64,000 bases of DNA from Bacteroidota bacterium (GTDB lineage: Bacteria; Bacteroidota; Bacteroidia; Bacteroidales; P3). Shown piece after piece: positions 1 through 8,935 of the stretch. The notes under the pieces are model-generated. The model made no database searches. It saw nothing but the letters and a program-made list of their open reading frames with translations, and was not told where the DNA came from. Numbering within the stretch: the first letter of the stretch is position 1; every line of letters starts with the position of its first letter. A program made the translations under genes and the position numbers. The stretch spans positions 1-64,000 of the forward strand of contig JAFNAQ010000004.1 of the NCBI GenBank assembly GCA_017860275.1. The letters are read 5' to 3'.

Positions 1-153
1 ATCTTCGTCGTAATTGACTAGTTTATACGCAGGTTTGTCACTGACAATCCCTTTGATTTTTACGCTATCTGTTTGGTAAAAAGTGCTAATCTGAGCAAAA
101 CTCACTGCACTTAGAAAGAAAGCAAGTAAGAAAAACGAAACATTCTTAATCAT
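1..153 (-). CDS. Secreted protein, N-terminal fragment
   Basis: A minus-strand reading frame starts with ATG at 153 and runs open off the left edge, giving 51 residues. The first 20 form a clear signal peptide (MIKN, then a hydrophobic stretch ending SAVSFAQ), so the protein is exported. The visible mature part (TDSVKIKGIVSDK) resembles the start of the beta-sandwich found at the N-terminus of many Bacteroidota envelope proteins, but this is too little to name a family. The rest of the gene lies outside the window. Confidence 0.55.
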   Translation of the reverse strand, partial: MIKNVSFFLLAFFLSAVSFAQISTFYQTDSVKIKGIVSDKPAYKLVNYDED

Positions 154-270
154 AATACTTCGATATTGAATTTTGAAACGAGATAATTCTATATTAAAAA
201 CTTTATATAATTATACTTAACACAAAATAAACAAAGTTGTAAGCAAAGAGTTTAAAATTAAGTTATAAAG

Positions 271-648
271 TTATTCAAGTCTCTTTCGTTCCTTTTCCGC
301 CTCTTTTTCCTTCCAATTTACATATCCAACTCTTGCTGATTCACTTACAAAACAAAAGAAATTGATAATAATTCCGAACAACATAACCTTTCCAACGATG
401 ATTTGAATAATCAAAACAACTAGAAATAAACCTAAAAAATAGTATTTTTGATATTTATTACCTTTGTATATATCCTTAGAAACAGATATAACAAATGATA
501 TTAACGCTAAAATTGAAGATATAATGTAAAGCTTTAATGATACTTCTTTGAACCAATCCATATCGGGAGATACAACAAATGTAACAATAAGAGCAGAAAT
601 TACAATATCTAAAACTTCTTCTTTCTTCTTCGATAACTTTAATTTCAT
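271..648 (-). CDS. Small integral membrane protein of unknown function
   Basis: 125 residues. I do not recognise a family. A basic N-terminus (MKLKLSKKKEE) is followed by about four hydrophobic segments (roughly residues 14-28, 38-56, 68-86 and 88-102) and a highly charged C-terminal tail (KEKEAEKERKRLE), so it is probably a small inner-membrane protein with cytoplasmic ends. It is a monocistronic gene with its own TAtaTTTG box upstream at 685-692. No partner gene suggests a role. Confidence 0.6.
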   Translation of the reverse strand: MKLKLSKKKEEVLDIVISALIVTFVVSPDMDWFKEVSLKLYIISSILALISFVISVSKDIYKGNKYQKYYFLGLFLVVLIIQIIVGKVMLFGIIINFFCFVSESARVGYVNWKEKEAEKERKRLE

Positions 649-684
649 TGTTTAATTTCTTTGTTTTTATGATTAATTATAATG

Positions 685-692
685 CAAATATA
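685..692 (-). promoter_or_regulatory. Bacteroidota -7 box for the small membrane protein
   Basis: On the minus strand this reads TATATTTG, matching the Bacteroidota sigma-70 -7 consensus TAnnTTTG, 37 bp upstream of the ATG at 648. The -33 element was not assigned. Confidence 0.45.
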
Positions 693-835
693 AATATTAT
701 TTTCTTATAATTACGTTTTATTATTAGAACTTTTATTATTCATTTTTTTTATAAAACACTAGTAAAAACAAGGCTTTCGGAATTGAGAAACAAAGTTAGA
801 ACAGTCTGTATGTAAGTTAATTACATTTAAAAAGC

Positions 836-866
836 TTGACAAATGGATTTCAATTTTGTAGTTTTG
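836..866 (+). promoter_or_regulatory. Promoter of the HU-like gene
   Basis: TTGACA at 836-841 and TAGTTTTG at 859-866, with 20 bp between TTG and TA. This fits the Bacteroidota TTTG/TAnnTTTG promoter architecture. An AAGGAG-like ribosome binding site (AGAAAGGAG, about 926-934) lies just before the ATG at 944, which is stronger than most start sites in this window. Together these suggest high expression, as expected for a nucleoid protein. Confidence 0.6.
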
Positions 867-943
867 TTACCAGTTTTATCGCAAGATTTAACTAGAGTTT
901 TCAAGAATTATCAACTTAATAACCAAAGAAAGGAGATTAAAAT

Positions 944-1375
944 ATGTCCGTAGGTTATATAATTCAAAAGAAAATGATCCACGTAGGCTACAACCCTGGA
1001 GAGAAATACGTAGCTAGGATCTTTAGAGAGCAAGTTATTACACTTAAAAAGCTTGCTCAGGAAATCGCAGCTTCTTCGTCTTTGTCAGCAGGTACTGTGC
1101 TTGACGTTGCTCAAAGCCTCTTTGAGAAGATAGCAGACCACGCTTCCGAAGGTCAAACAGTAAAGATTGACGCCTTAGGAACTTTCTCTGTAGCTATCAA
1201 TGCTAAGGCTGTTGATACCTTAGAAGAAGTAACTCCGGATACAATCGAAAGAGTTTATGTTCGATTTACTCCAAGTAAGGATTTAAAAACCATCATGGAG
1301 AACGCAGGAGTTAAGTATAAAAACCTTGACATCAAGGGAATTCAGTTTCGAGGCGACGTTCCGCCAACGCCATAA
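944..1375 (+). CDS. HU/IHF-family DNA-binding protein (Bacteroidota long form)
   Basis: 143 residues, longer than classical HU (about 90). The HU-like core is visible: the helical part (REQVITLKKLAQEIAASS, then SAGTVLDVAQSLFEKIADH) and the beta segment with the family landmark VKIDALGTFSVAI around residues 74-86. It lacks the standard arm sequence and carries an N-terminal extension plus a Pro-rich C-terminal tail (GDVPPTP). Members of this family bend and compact DNA and act as dimers in the nucleoid. The gene stands alone behind a good promoter and is followed directly by a phased palindrome array. Confidence 0.85.
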   Translation: MSVGYIIQKKMIHVGYNPGEKYVARIFREQVITLKKLAQEIAASSSLSAGTVLDVAQSLFEKIADHASEGQTVKIDALGTFSVAINAKAVDTLEEVTPDTIERVYVRFTPSKDLKTIMENAGVKYKNLDIKGIQFRGDVPPTP

Positions 1376-1393
1376 CGAAGCTTTTTAAGATTA

Positions 1394-1534
1394 AAATGGC
1401 TGAAGTACTCCCAAAAAAACGCCATTTTTACCTCCGAAACACGCCATGATTGCTCTCAAACATGGCGTGTTTTCATTTAAAGATGGCATCTTTGCGTTAA
1501 AAGATGGCGTATTGTGGTTAAAAGTTAAAGTTTT
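1394..1534. repeat. 21-bp phased palindromic word array (locus word ATGGCGT/ACGCCAT)
   Basis: Seven 15-bp words begin at 1394, 1415, 1436, 1457, 1478, 1499 and 1520, each separated by exactly 6 bp (spacers CTCCCA, ACCTCC, TGCTCT, TTCATT, TGCGTT, GTGGTT). The shared core is ATGGC or its complement GCCAT; examples are AAAAACGCCATTTTT and CAAACATGGCGTGTT. The first and last words are degenerate. Words occur in both orientations. The array fills the space downstream of the HU-like gene, and one pair of words forms its likely terminator. Confidence 0.75.
1438..1473 (+). terminator. Stem-loop after the HU-like gene
   Basis: AACACGCCATG pairs perfectly with CATGGCGTGTT across a 12-nt loop, followed by a short T run. 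It is built from two opposing words of the phased array, so it may act as a terminator as a by-product of the array. Confidence 0.5.
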
Positions 1535-1632
1535 GGTGTTTGGAGACTAAGAATAGTAATTTGAGGTTGGAAGTTTGAAGTTAAAATACAAAATAATTGG
1601 AGTAAAAAGACCTCGTTTTGAGGTAAAAACAC

Positions 1633-1640
1633 TACCTTTG
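1633..1640 (+). promoter_or_regulatory. Probable -7 box for ispG
   Basis: TACCTTTG matches TAnnTTTG and lies 55 bp upstream of the ispG ATG. It is flanked by two small inverted repeats (ACCTCGTTTTGAGGT at about 1610-1624 and the ACCTTTGTAGGT region). No well-spaced -33 TTTG was found, so this is moderate evidence. Confidence 0.4.
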
Positions 1641-1694
1641 TAGGTGTAAAACACCTTGTTTTTAATAGTAATTAAGAAGAAATTGGAGTAAATT

Positions 1695-2894
1695 ATGGAA
1701 AAATTTGACAGAGATTTGGCTGAAAAAGCACTTGGATTCGACCGTCGTTTCACGTGGGAGGTGAAGGTTGGAAGCGTAGGTGTGGGGGGTGGAAACCCTG
1801 TAAGGATACAATCGATGACCAATACCGACACAATGGATACTCAAAAGACTGTTTCTCAGGTCTTAAAGTTGGCGGAAGTAGGGTGTGAAATGGTCAGAAT
1901 TACGGCCGCAGACGTCGCTCAAGCACATAATTTATACGAGATTAAGAATGAATTACTGAAGAAAAACTGCTCCGTTCCCCTTATTGCAGACATCCATTTC
2001 AACCCTAAAGCTGCCGAGATTGCGGCGAAAATTGTAGATAAAGTTCGCATAAATCCAGGCAATTATACCGATAAAAACAGAGGAAAAGTCTCATTTTCTG
2101 ACAAGGAATACGAAGATGAGCTGGCGAAAATACAAGAGAAATTATACCCATTAATAGAGATTTGCAAGCAAAATAACACCGCAATTCGTATCGGAACAAA
2201 CCATGGTTCGCTATCAGAAAGGATAGTTTCACGCTATGGAGACACGCCTTATGCGATGGCAATCTCTGCCCTTGAGTTCACAAATATTTGCTTTTCGATG
2301 GATTTTAATAAGATAATCCTATCGCAAAAGTCAAGCAATGTGAAGCAAATGATGATGGCTACGCGTTTGCTTGCGAAGATGTTAGATGATAATAACCTTT
2401 ATTTCCCACTTCATTTAGGAGTAACTGAGGCTGGAGATGCTGAGGATGGACGTATAAAATCCGCCGTTGGCATAGGTGGATTGCTTGCTCTTGGCATAGG
2501 AGATACTTTGAGAGTCTCATTGACAGAAGACCCCGTGGCGGAAATTCCCGTAGCAAAAGCGATCCTGCAATCAACAGGTGACAGGATATATAAGGCGGAA
2601 TTCATCTCCTGCCCTTCATGTGGCAGGACGAAATACGACATCTTGGAGGCTCTAAAGAAGGTAAAAGAGGCTTGTTCTCAGCTTATTGGCGTTAAGATTG
2701 CGGTCATGGGCTGCATCGTAAACGGCCCAGGAGAGATGGCAGATGCGCATTATGGATACGTTGGGGCTTCGGAAGGTAAGGTCAATCTCTACCGTTCCAA
2801 AACTCTAATCCACCAGAATGTAGATGAAAATATCGCACTTGAGAAGCTTATAGAGATGATAAAAGAGGACGGAAAGTGGGTTGAGGGGAGTTAG
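1695..2894 (+). CDS. ispG: 4-hydroxy-3-methylbut-2-en-1-yl diphosphate synthase (flavodoxin/ferredoxin)
   Basis: 399 residues. Penultimate step of the MEP isoprenoid pathway: reductive ring opening of MEcPP to HMBPP by a [4Fe-4S] enzyme. The TIM-barrel domain fills about residues 15-295 (SMTNTDTMD, IADIHFNPKAA, RIGTNHGSLS, RVSLTEDPVAEIP). The cluster domain follows at once with Cys306, Cys309 (CPSCGR), Cys340 (MGC) and Glu347 (NGPGE). The barrel resembles the long three-domain form typical of Bacteroidota, chlamydiae and plants, yet the roughly 200-residue middle domain is absent: the barrel runs straight into the Fe-S domain. It feeds isoprenoids to the carotenoid genes 14 kb away. Confidence 0.93.
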   Translation: MEKFDRDLAEKALGFDRRFTWEVKVGSVGVGGGNPVRIQSMTNTDTMDTQKTVSQVLKLAEVGCEMVRITAADVAQAHNLYEIKNELLKKNCSVPLIADIHFNPKAAEIAAKIVDKVRINPGNYTDKNRGKVSFSDKEYEDELAKIQEKLYPLIEICKQNNTAIRIGTNHGSLSERIVSRYGDTPYAMAISALEFTNICFSMDFNKIILSQKSSNVKQMMMATRLLAKMLDDNNLYFPLHLGVTEAGDAEDGRIKSAVGIGGLLALGIGDTLRVSLTEDPVAEIPVAKAILQSTGDRIYKAEFISCPSCGRTKYDILEALKKVKEACSQLIGVKIAVMGCIVNGPGEMADAHYGYVGASEGKVNLYRSKTLIHQNVDENIALEKLIEMIKEDGKWVEGS

Positions 2895-2904
2895 AAGTGA
2901 AGAG

Positions 2905-2946
2905 TTAAGAGTGAAAAGTGAAAAGTTTAGAGTGAAAAGTTGGGGG
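2905..2946 (+). repeat. Short 21-bp direct repeat between ispG and the FAD/Fe-S gene
   Basis: TTAAGAGTGAAAAGT (2905-2919), spacer GAAAAG, TTTAGAGTGAAAAGT (2926-2940), then TGGGGG. The 15+6 spacing is the same as in the palindromic arrays elsewhere in the window, but these words are not palindromic. Confidence 0.5.
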
Positions 2947-2980
2947 TTTGAGGTTTAAAAATAAGAGTTTAAATAAAGAT

Positions 2981-5968
2981 ATGACTAAGATTGAGAAAAG
3001 ATTGCGACGTTTAGGAAAGAGTATTGAGGGAGAATTGCTAGTTGATAACCTCTCTTTGGTTGTCTATTCGACCGATGCTTCGGCTTATAGAGAAAGACCT
3101 TTGGGTGTAGTTTTGCCGAAAACCAAGGATGATATCCTCAAAATTGTGGACTTTGCAAGGCAGAATAACATCACACTTATCCCAAGAGGTGCTGGTACTT
3201 CCTTGGCTGGACAGGTCGTAGGAAGCGGTCTTGTGGTTGATATTTCTAGACATTTTAAGCGTATTATCGAGGTAAATGAGGCTGAAAAATGGGTTATTGT
3301 GGAGCCAGGAGTGGTGCTTGACGAGCTAAATAACTTCCTTCGACCGCTTGGACTCTTCTTCTCGCCAGAGACTTCGACCGCAAATCGATGCACAATTGGA
3401 GGAATGGTGGGTAATAATAGCTGCGGTTCACACTCACTTGTCTATGGTTCAACGCGTGATCATCTTATTTCTGCTAAGGTAATCCTTTCTTCTTCGGACG
3501 AAATTGTGCTAAGAGAGCTTACGAAAGAGGAGTTTTTGGAGAAGAAAAACCTTGATACTCTGGAGGGAAAGATTTATAATCATATAGAAAAAAGCCTTTC
3601 TTCGGATGAGATAAAGAAGAAAATAGAAGACTCTTTCCCCGAAAAAGAGATTAGAAGACGAAATAATGGCTATGCACTTGACGAGGTTTTGGACTGCAAT
3701 ATCTTTAGCTCTGAGAGTGAAAAGGGGCTTAATCTATGTAAACTCTTCGCAGGTTCGGAGGGTACTTTGGGCTTTGGAGTGGAGTATAAACTTAATCTTT
3801 GCCCTCTGCCACCTAAGGAAAAGGCTGTGATTTGCGCTCATTTTGAGACCTTGGAAGAAAGTTTTGAGGGTAATCTTATCGCGCTTTCTCACTCTGTTGT
3901 TGCCGTTGAGCTGATGGATAACAACATCTTGGAGGCTGCATCTCGCAATATCTCTCAGCAAAAAAACATGTTTTTCGTTCAAAATAAGCCGAAAGCAATA
4001 CTAATTATTGAGCTTGCAGAACACATAAGCCAAGAGTTAGAGGCTAAAATTGAAGATATTATCGCTTCATTTACCTTATCTAAGAAGGGTTATGCCTTTC
4101 CTGTGGTCAGAGGAAACGAGATTTCAAAGGTCTGGGAACTTCGTAAGGCAGGCCTGGGACTTCTTTCTAATATCCCAACAAGCTCAAAACCAGTGTCTGT
4201 TATCGAAGATACTGCGGTTGCACCTCGAAGACTTTCCGCCTATATGAAGGAGTTTAACGATATACTAAACGCTCATAATCTGTCTTGCGTCTTTCATGCT
4301 CATATCGCAACTGGGGAACTTCACCTACGTCCTATCCTCGATTTGAAGAAGAAAAAGGACGTTGAACTATTTAGAACTCTAAGCATTGAGGTCGCAAATC
4401 TGGTCAAAAAGTATAGGGGAAGCCTTAGTGGGGAGCATGGAGATGGCCGTTTGAGGGGTGAATTTATTCCTCTTATGTATGGAGAAGAGGTCTATTCGAT
4501 GATGAAAGAGACGAAATTTGTATGGGATAGTCAAGGAATCTTCAACCAAGGTAAGATAATTGACACTCCAAAGATGAATACTTCGCTCCGATATTCCTAT
4601 ATTTCGGGTGATAAAAGGGAGTATTTCGTGCCTAAAAGCGTCGTTTCTGATAAGGAATTTCGAACATATTACGATTTCTCTTCGCACGGTGGGCTTCTCG
4701 CTGCGGCGGAAAACTGTAATGGTTCTGCCGATTGCAGAAAGGGAATTGAGTTTCTTGGAACCATGTGTCCTTCGTTTCGTGCTACAAATGATGAGAGATT
4801 TACACCTCGTGCAAGGGCGAATGCCATGCGAGAGTTCCTGTCTTTTCCATCGAAAAACAATCCTTTTGATAGCGCAGAGCTTTATTGGGTGATGGAAAAC
4901 TGCCTTTCTTGCAAGGGCTGCAAGAACGAATGTCCATCGAATGTCGACGTTGCAAAACTCAAAAGCGAGTTCTTACAACATTATTATGACGCTAATGGGA
5001 TGCCATTAAGGGTGGTTTTGATTAACCTTCTTCCCGTTTTTCAGAGGATATTCTCTGGTTTTCCAAGCGCATATAACTGGTTTGTGACTAATAAAACGAC
5101 CTCTTCATTACTTAAAAAACTTCTACATTTCGCACAAGAAAGACCTTTTCCAACACTCTATAAGAAGACTCTTAGGTCGCTAAACAAGGATTTTCAATCT
5201 CAAAACCAAAATAATAATAGTCAAAAAGCGAAGAATTATAAGAAGAAAATCTACTTTTTTGCAGATGAATTTACTAATTTTCAGGATGCAGATATAGGCT
5301 TTGACGCTGTGCAACTCTTTGTTTCCTTGGGTTATAGGGTAGAAATTGCACCTATTAGAGAAAGTGGTAGGATAGCAATGTCGAAGGGTTGGGTTAAGAG
5401 AGCTAAGAGAATTGCTATAAAAAACACTCGTATTCTAAGCAAGATTATCTCAGAAGATACCCCACTTATTGGCATTGAGCCATCTACAATTCTTAGCTTT
5501 AGGGATGAATATCCTTCGCTTGTGGAGTGTGAAACGCTTGCAATGAATACTTATTTGTTTGATGAATTCCTTTCAAGAGAAATAGATAAGGGTAATATAT
5601 CTTCATCTGACTTCTCAAATGAGAGACTTCACATTATACTTCACGGACATTGCCAGCAAAAAGCCTTGATAGGAACAGATGCAATGAAAAAAGTTTTATC
5701 TTTGCCATCAAATTATAACGTTGAAATTATCCCTAGTGGATGCTGTGGAATGGCTGGAAGCTTCGGCTACGAGGAGAAGAATTATGATGTATCTCGCTCT
5801 ATTGGAGAGCAAATTCTCTTCCCTTGGATTAAAAAAGCTTCGAAAGAGACTATAATTTCCGCCCCAGGGACTAGTTGTAGAGAGCATATTAAGCATTTTA
5901 CTGGCAAGGATGTAAGGCATCCAATCCAAATATTATTACATTCAAGAAAGGCGAAACTCGATGAATAA
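2981..5968 (+). CDS. FAD-linked oxidase / Fe-S fusion (D-2-hydroxyglutarate or D-lactate dehydrogenase-like, YdiJ type)
   Basis: About 995 residues from ATG 2981; an in-frame TTG at 2948 would add 11 residues but lies in a repeat tract. Order of domains: FAD-binding-4 (IIPRGAGTSLAGQVVGSGLV region), FAD-oxidase C-terminal domain (HAHIATGELHLRPI, SGEHGDGRLRGEF), a two-cluster ferredoxin-like part (CPSFRATNDE, then CLSCKGCKNECPSNVDV), and a Cys-rich CCG domain (HGHCQQKALIG, SGCCGMAGSFGYE). The architecture matches E. coli YdiJ, which oxidises D-2-hydroxyglutarate; substrate here is uncertain. It probably passes electrons to quinone at the membrane. It overlaps the next gene by 8 bp. Confidence 0.85.
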   Translation: MTKIEKRLRRLGKSIEGELLVDNLSLVVYSTDASAYRERPLGVVLPKTKDDILKIVDFARQNNITLIPRGAGTSLAGQVVGSGLVVDISRHFKRIIEVNEAEKWVIVEPGVVLDELNNFLRPLGLFFSPETSTANRCTIGGMVGNNSCGSHSLVYGSTRDHLISAKVILSSSDEIVLRELTKEEFLEKKNLDTLEGKIYNHIEKSLSSDEIKKKIEDSFPEKEIRRRNNGYALDEVLDCNIFSSESEKGLNLCKLFAGSEGTLGFGVEYKLNLCPLPPKEKAVICAHFETLEESFEGNLIALSHSVVAVELMDNNILEAASRNISQQKNMFFVQNKPKAILIIELAEHISQELEAKIEDIIASFTLSKKGYAFPVVRGNEISKVWELRKAGLGLLSNIPTSSKPVSVIEDTAVAPRRLSAYMKEFNDILNAHNLSCVFHAHIATGELHLRPILDLKKKKDVELFRTLSIEVANLVKKYRGSLSGEHGDGRLRGEFIPLMYGEEVYSMMKETKFVWDSQGIFNQGKIIDTPKMNTSLRYSYISGDKREYFVPKSVVSDKEFRTYYDFSSHGGLLAAAENCNGSADCRKGIEFLGTMCPSFRATNDERFTPRARANAMREFLSFPSKNNPFDSAELYWVMENCLSCKGCKNECPSNVDVAKLKSEFLQHYYDANGMPLRVVLINLLPVFQRIFSGFPSAYNWFVTNKTTSSLLKKLLHFAQERPFPTLYKKTLRSLNKDFQSQNQNNNSQKAKNYKKKIYFFADEFTNFQDADIGFDAVQLFVSLGYRVEIAPIRESGRIAMSKGWVKRAKRIAIKNTRILSKIISEDTPLIGIEPSTILSFRDEYPSLVECETLAMNTYLFDEFLSREIDKGNISSSDFSNERLHIILHGHCQQKALIGTDAMKKVLSLPSNYNVEIIPSGCCGMAGSFGYEEKNYDVSRSIGEQILFPWIKKASKETIISAPGTSCREHIKHFTGKDVRHPIQILLHSRKAKLDE

Positions 5969-7898
5969 ACTTTATAAACGCATGTTAAATCTGATTGATA
6001 AGCTTATGACAGACAAGTATGTTCCGTCGTGGATTATCATTATTATAGACTTCTTTATCTGTGTTTTTTCTGCATTTATCTCAGGTTTTATTATCGGAGA
6101 GAAAGAAGTGTGGTTTAAATTCCCTAATGATATATACTCATTGCGCTACCTTGTGCTTTCAATAAGCCTTACTACAATCTTTCTTATCTTGTTTCGTGTT
6201 GCCAAGGGGGTGATTCGTTACTCCACTTTCAGCGATGCGATGAGGATTTTCTTCGCCGTGTTATCGGCATGTGCCACAACTCTACTTATAAACCTTCTTT
6301 ACAAGAACTATTTTAGCCCTATTGGCTTCGACTTTATCCCGAAAGAGCTTATAATGATTTACTTTTTCGTATGCTATATCGGCTTATTCCTATTCAGAAT
6401 GTTTGTTCGTTGGCTATTCGAAAAGGCGTATAAGTCAGGCGTACACCTCGATACTACGGTTCAAGTCATGATATTTGGAGCTGGAAGGACTGGAACTGCG
6501 ACTGCAAACACCATGATTAGCACCTCAAGGAAGTATTATATAAGAGGATTCCTTGATGATGACGATAATCTTGCAGGGAAATCGATTATGGGGGTAAGGA
6601 TTTGGGGTAAGAAAGACTTCGAAAATATATTTAAGTATAAGGATATTGACCAGTTAATTATCGCAACTAATCGTATAAGTACCGAGAGAAAGAATGAGAT
6701 ATTCGACCTTTGTTTCAAGTATAAGATAAAGGTTTTGACTGTTCCACATATCAAGACATGGGCTGATGGCAAGCTTAAGGTGGAACAAATCAAGGAGATT
6801 GAGATTGAACAACTTCTTAATCGTGAGGTGATAAAGCTCAATTCGGAGATAATTAGCAAGGAAATAACTGATAAAGTCGTTCTTGTGACGGGTGCAGCTG
6901 GCTCTATTGGGTCTGAAATCGTTCGTCAGGTGATGAAGTTTAAGCCGAAAAACATATTGGTTTTAGACCAAGCAGAGACTCCATTATACGAGATTGAGTA
7001 TGAGATAAACGAGAAATTCCCTGATATTTCTAAAGAAATCATTATCGCATCTATTGTTGATAGCGATAGGATGGAGAAGGTTTTTGAGTGCTTTAAGCCC
7101 GAAATTGTATTCCACGCAGCTGCTTATAAGCATGTTCCTATGATGGAATCTCACCCTTGTGAGGCTGCAAAGACTAATATATTCGGCACAAAGAATATTG
7201 CAGATCTTTCTATTAAGTATGGTGTGAAGAAGTTTGTGATGATCTCTACCGACAAGGCTGTGAACCCAACCAACGTTATGGGGGCTACAAAACGCTTTGC
7301 CGAGATATATATTCAGTCATTAAACAAGGATAATAACTTCAATACTGCATTTATAACTACTCGTTTTGGTAATGTACTTGGCTCAAATGGCTCTGTGATT
7401 CCGAGGTTTAGGGAGCAGATTAAAAGCGGAGGACCTATCACAGTGACTCATCCTGACATAATAAGATACTTTATGACAATACCAGAGGCTTGCCGTTTGG
7501 TACTCGAAGCTGGCGTTATGGGAAAGGGAGGCGAGATATTTGTATTCGATATGGGGGAACCTGTGAAGATAGTTGACCTTGCTCGAAGGATGATTAAGCT
7601 ATCTGGCTATGAGCCTGATCAAGATATTAAGATTGAATTTACTGGTCTTAGACCTGGAGAAAAGCTTTATGAAGAGCTATTAAGCACAAAAGAGAACACA
7701 ATGCCTACATATCACAAGAAGATTTTCATAGGAAATACTGAAGAGATAGAGCGTAATGAGATTGAAAAAGCATTGGTTTCGATAGAGAAAGAGCTAAGAA
7801 ATCAAGATGAAGAAGGCGTTGTTAGCATAATAAAGTCTTTGGTTAAGACCTTTAAGAGCAATAATAGCAGGTTCGAAAAACTCGATATTAAGGATTAA
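5961..7898 (+). CDS. Membrane-bound UDP-sugar 4,6-dehydratase (CapD/PglF/WbpM family)
   Basis: 645 residues. Four transmembrane segments (about 22-46, 62-83, 92-112, 130-148) precede a Rossmann-like module (IFGAGRTGTATANTM) and a short-chain dehydrogenase/reductase domain starting VLVTGAAGSIGSEI near 308. Conserved SDR parts include HAAAYKHVPMME and STDKAVNPTNVMGATKR. Such enzymes convert UDP-GlcNAc or a related sugar to a 4-keto-6-deoxy intermediate for capsule, O-antigen or glycoprotein sugars. It opens a tightly packed glycan operon; the ATG sits inside the stop of the previous gene. Confidence 0.9.
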   Translation: MNKLYKRMLNLIDKLMTDKYVPSWIIIIIDFFICVFSAFISGFIIGEKEVWFKFPNDIYSLRYLVLSISLTTIFLILFRVAKGVIRYSTFSDAMRIFFAVLSACATTLLINLLYKNYFSPIGFDFIPKELIMIYFFVCYIGLFLFRMFVRWLFEKAYKSGVHLDTTVQVMIFGAGRTGTATANTMISTSRKYYIRGFLDDDDNLAGKSIMGVRIWGKKDFENIFKYKDIDQLIIATNRISTERKNEIFDLCFKYKIKVLTVPHIKTWADGKLKVEQIKEIEIEQLLNREVIKLNSEIISKEITDKVVLVTGAAGSIGSEIVRQVMKFKPKNILVLDQAETPLYEIEYEINEKFPDISKEIIIASIVDSDRMEKVFECFKPEIVFHAAAYKHVPMMESHPCEAAKTNIFGTKNIADLSIKYGVKKFVMISTDKAVNPTNVMGATKRFAEIYIQSLNKDNNFNTAFITTRFGNVLGSNGSVIPRFREQIKSGGPITVTHPDIIRYFMTIPEACRLVLEAGVMGKGGEIFVFDMGEPVKIVDLARRMIKLSGYEPDQDIKIEFTGLRPGEKLYEELLSTKENTMPTYHKKIFIGNTEEIERNEIEKALVSIEKELRNQDEEGVVSIIKSLVKTFKSNNSRFEKLDIKD

Positions 7899-8933
7899 AT
7901 GGAAAGAAATAAGATAATTGATATTGCAAAAGGGATAGGGATTATCCTCGTTGTTTATACTCATACAAAGTGTTATGCACATGATAGCATCTATATTTTC
8001 ATTATGCCACTCTTCTTTGCTCTTAGTGGATACTTCTTTAATGAACAAAGAAAGCTTGGTGATAATATCAAGAATAAGTTCAAAACTCTTATCATTCCCT
8101 ATATATTCTACTTCTTATTAGTTCAGATTATATTTATTATTGTCCACAAATTCTTCTATAAAGATGCTTATTTTGGATGGACAATGTTTCTTAAACCATG
8201 GGGGCCTGTGGGACCTTTATGGTTCTTTTATGGGCTTTTTTGGACTTCAATACTTTTTGCTATTGTTCATTATATCTTTAAAAACAAATACGTATTGGCT
8301 ATAGTTTGCCTATCTTTCGGCGTTATTGGATACCTATTGTCTCAATATCATATCGCTATTCCTATTTCTACTCTTGTCAAAAACGGCATAAAGATTCCTT
8401 TATATATTGATTCTTCTATGTCAATGATGCCATTTTATTACTTTGGTTTCTTTTTAAATAAGTCTAATTTTGTTCAAAGACTCGATGATAAGAAGACGTC
8501 TTTTATTTTAGCAGCAGCGTGTTTGGGTATTTATATCCTTGGAATTATATCTGGCTTAGTAAATAATACCAAGCCAAATGAGGTGCCTCAGAACTATATT
8601 CTCTTCCTTTTTGCGGCTTGTTCTGCAATAATTCTAATGCTAATTCTTTCTAATTGGATTTCTAAACTTAGGTTTGCGGCTAATGTTTTCAGCCTTTATG
8701 GTAAGCAATCTCTTATTATCTTCGTATTTCATTTCTGCACATTCTATCTTTATTACCTCATCTTCAAGACTTCTTTTAGTCAGTTGAGCTACCTAGATGG
8801 CTTCTTTATTACCATATTCGCTCTTATTCTGTCTATGATAATTGGGCTTTTGCAGCTTAAATACCTCCCTATTCCAAACTTAAAAGAGGCTTATTCTTAC
8901 TTAAAAGAGAAATTATCTTATCTAAAAAAGTAG
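7899..8933 (+). CDS. Acyltransferase family 3 integral membrane protein
   Basis: 344 residues, starting at the base after the preceding stop codon. About ten hydrophobic segments and the family-3 landmarks: IIDIAKGIGIILVVYTHT near the N-terminus, FALSGYFF near residue 45, and GPVGPLWFFYGLF near 105-117. Members move acetyl or other acyl groups onto surface sugars across the inner membrane. Here it most likely decorates the glycan built by the neighbouring glycosyltransferases. Confidence 0.85.
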   Translation: MERNKIIDIAKGIGIILVVYTHTKCYAHDSIYIFIMPLFFALSGYFFNEQRKLGDNIKNKFKTLIIPYIFYFLLVQIIFIIVHKFFYKDAYFGWTMFLKPWGPVGPLWFFYGLFWTSILFAIVHYIFKNKYVLAIVCLSFGVIGYLLSQYHIAIPISTLVKNGIKIPLYIDSSMSMMPFYYFGFFLNKSNFVQRLDDKKTSFILAAACLGIYILGIISGLVNNTKPNEVPQNYILFLFAACSAIILMLILSNWISKLRFAANVFSLYGKQSLIIFVFHFCTFYLYYLIFKTSFSQLSYLDGFFITIFALILSMIIGLLQLKYLPIPNLKEAYSYLKEKLSYLKK

Positions 8934-8935
8934 AT

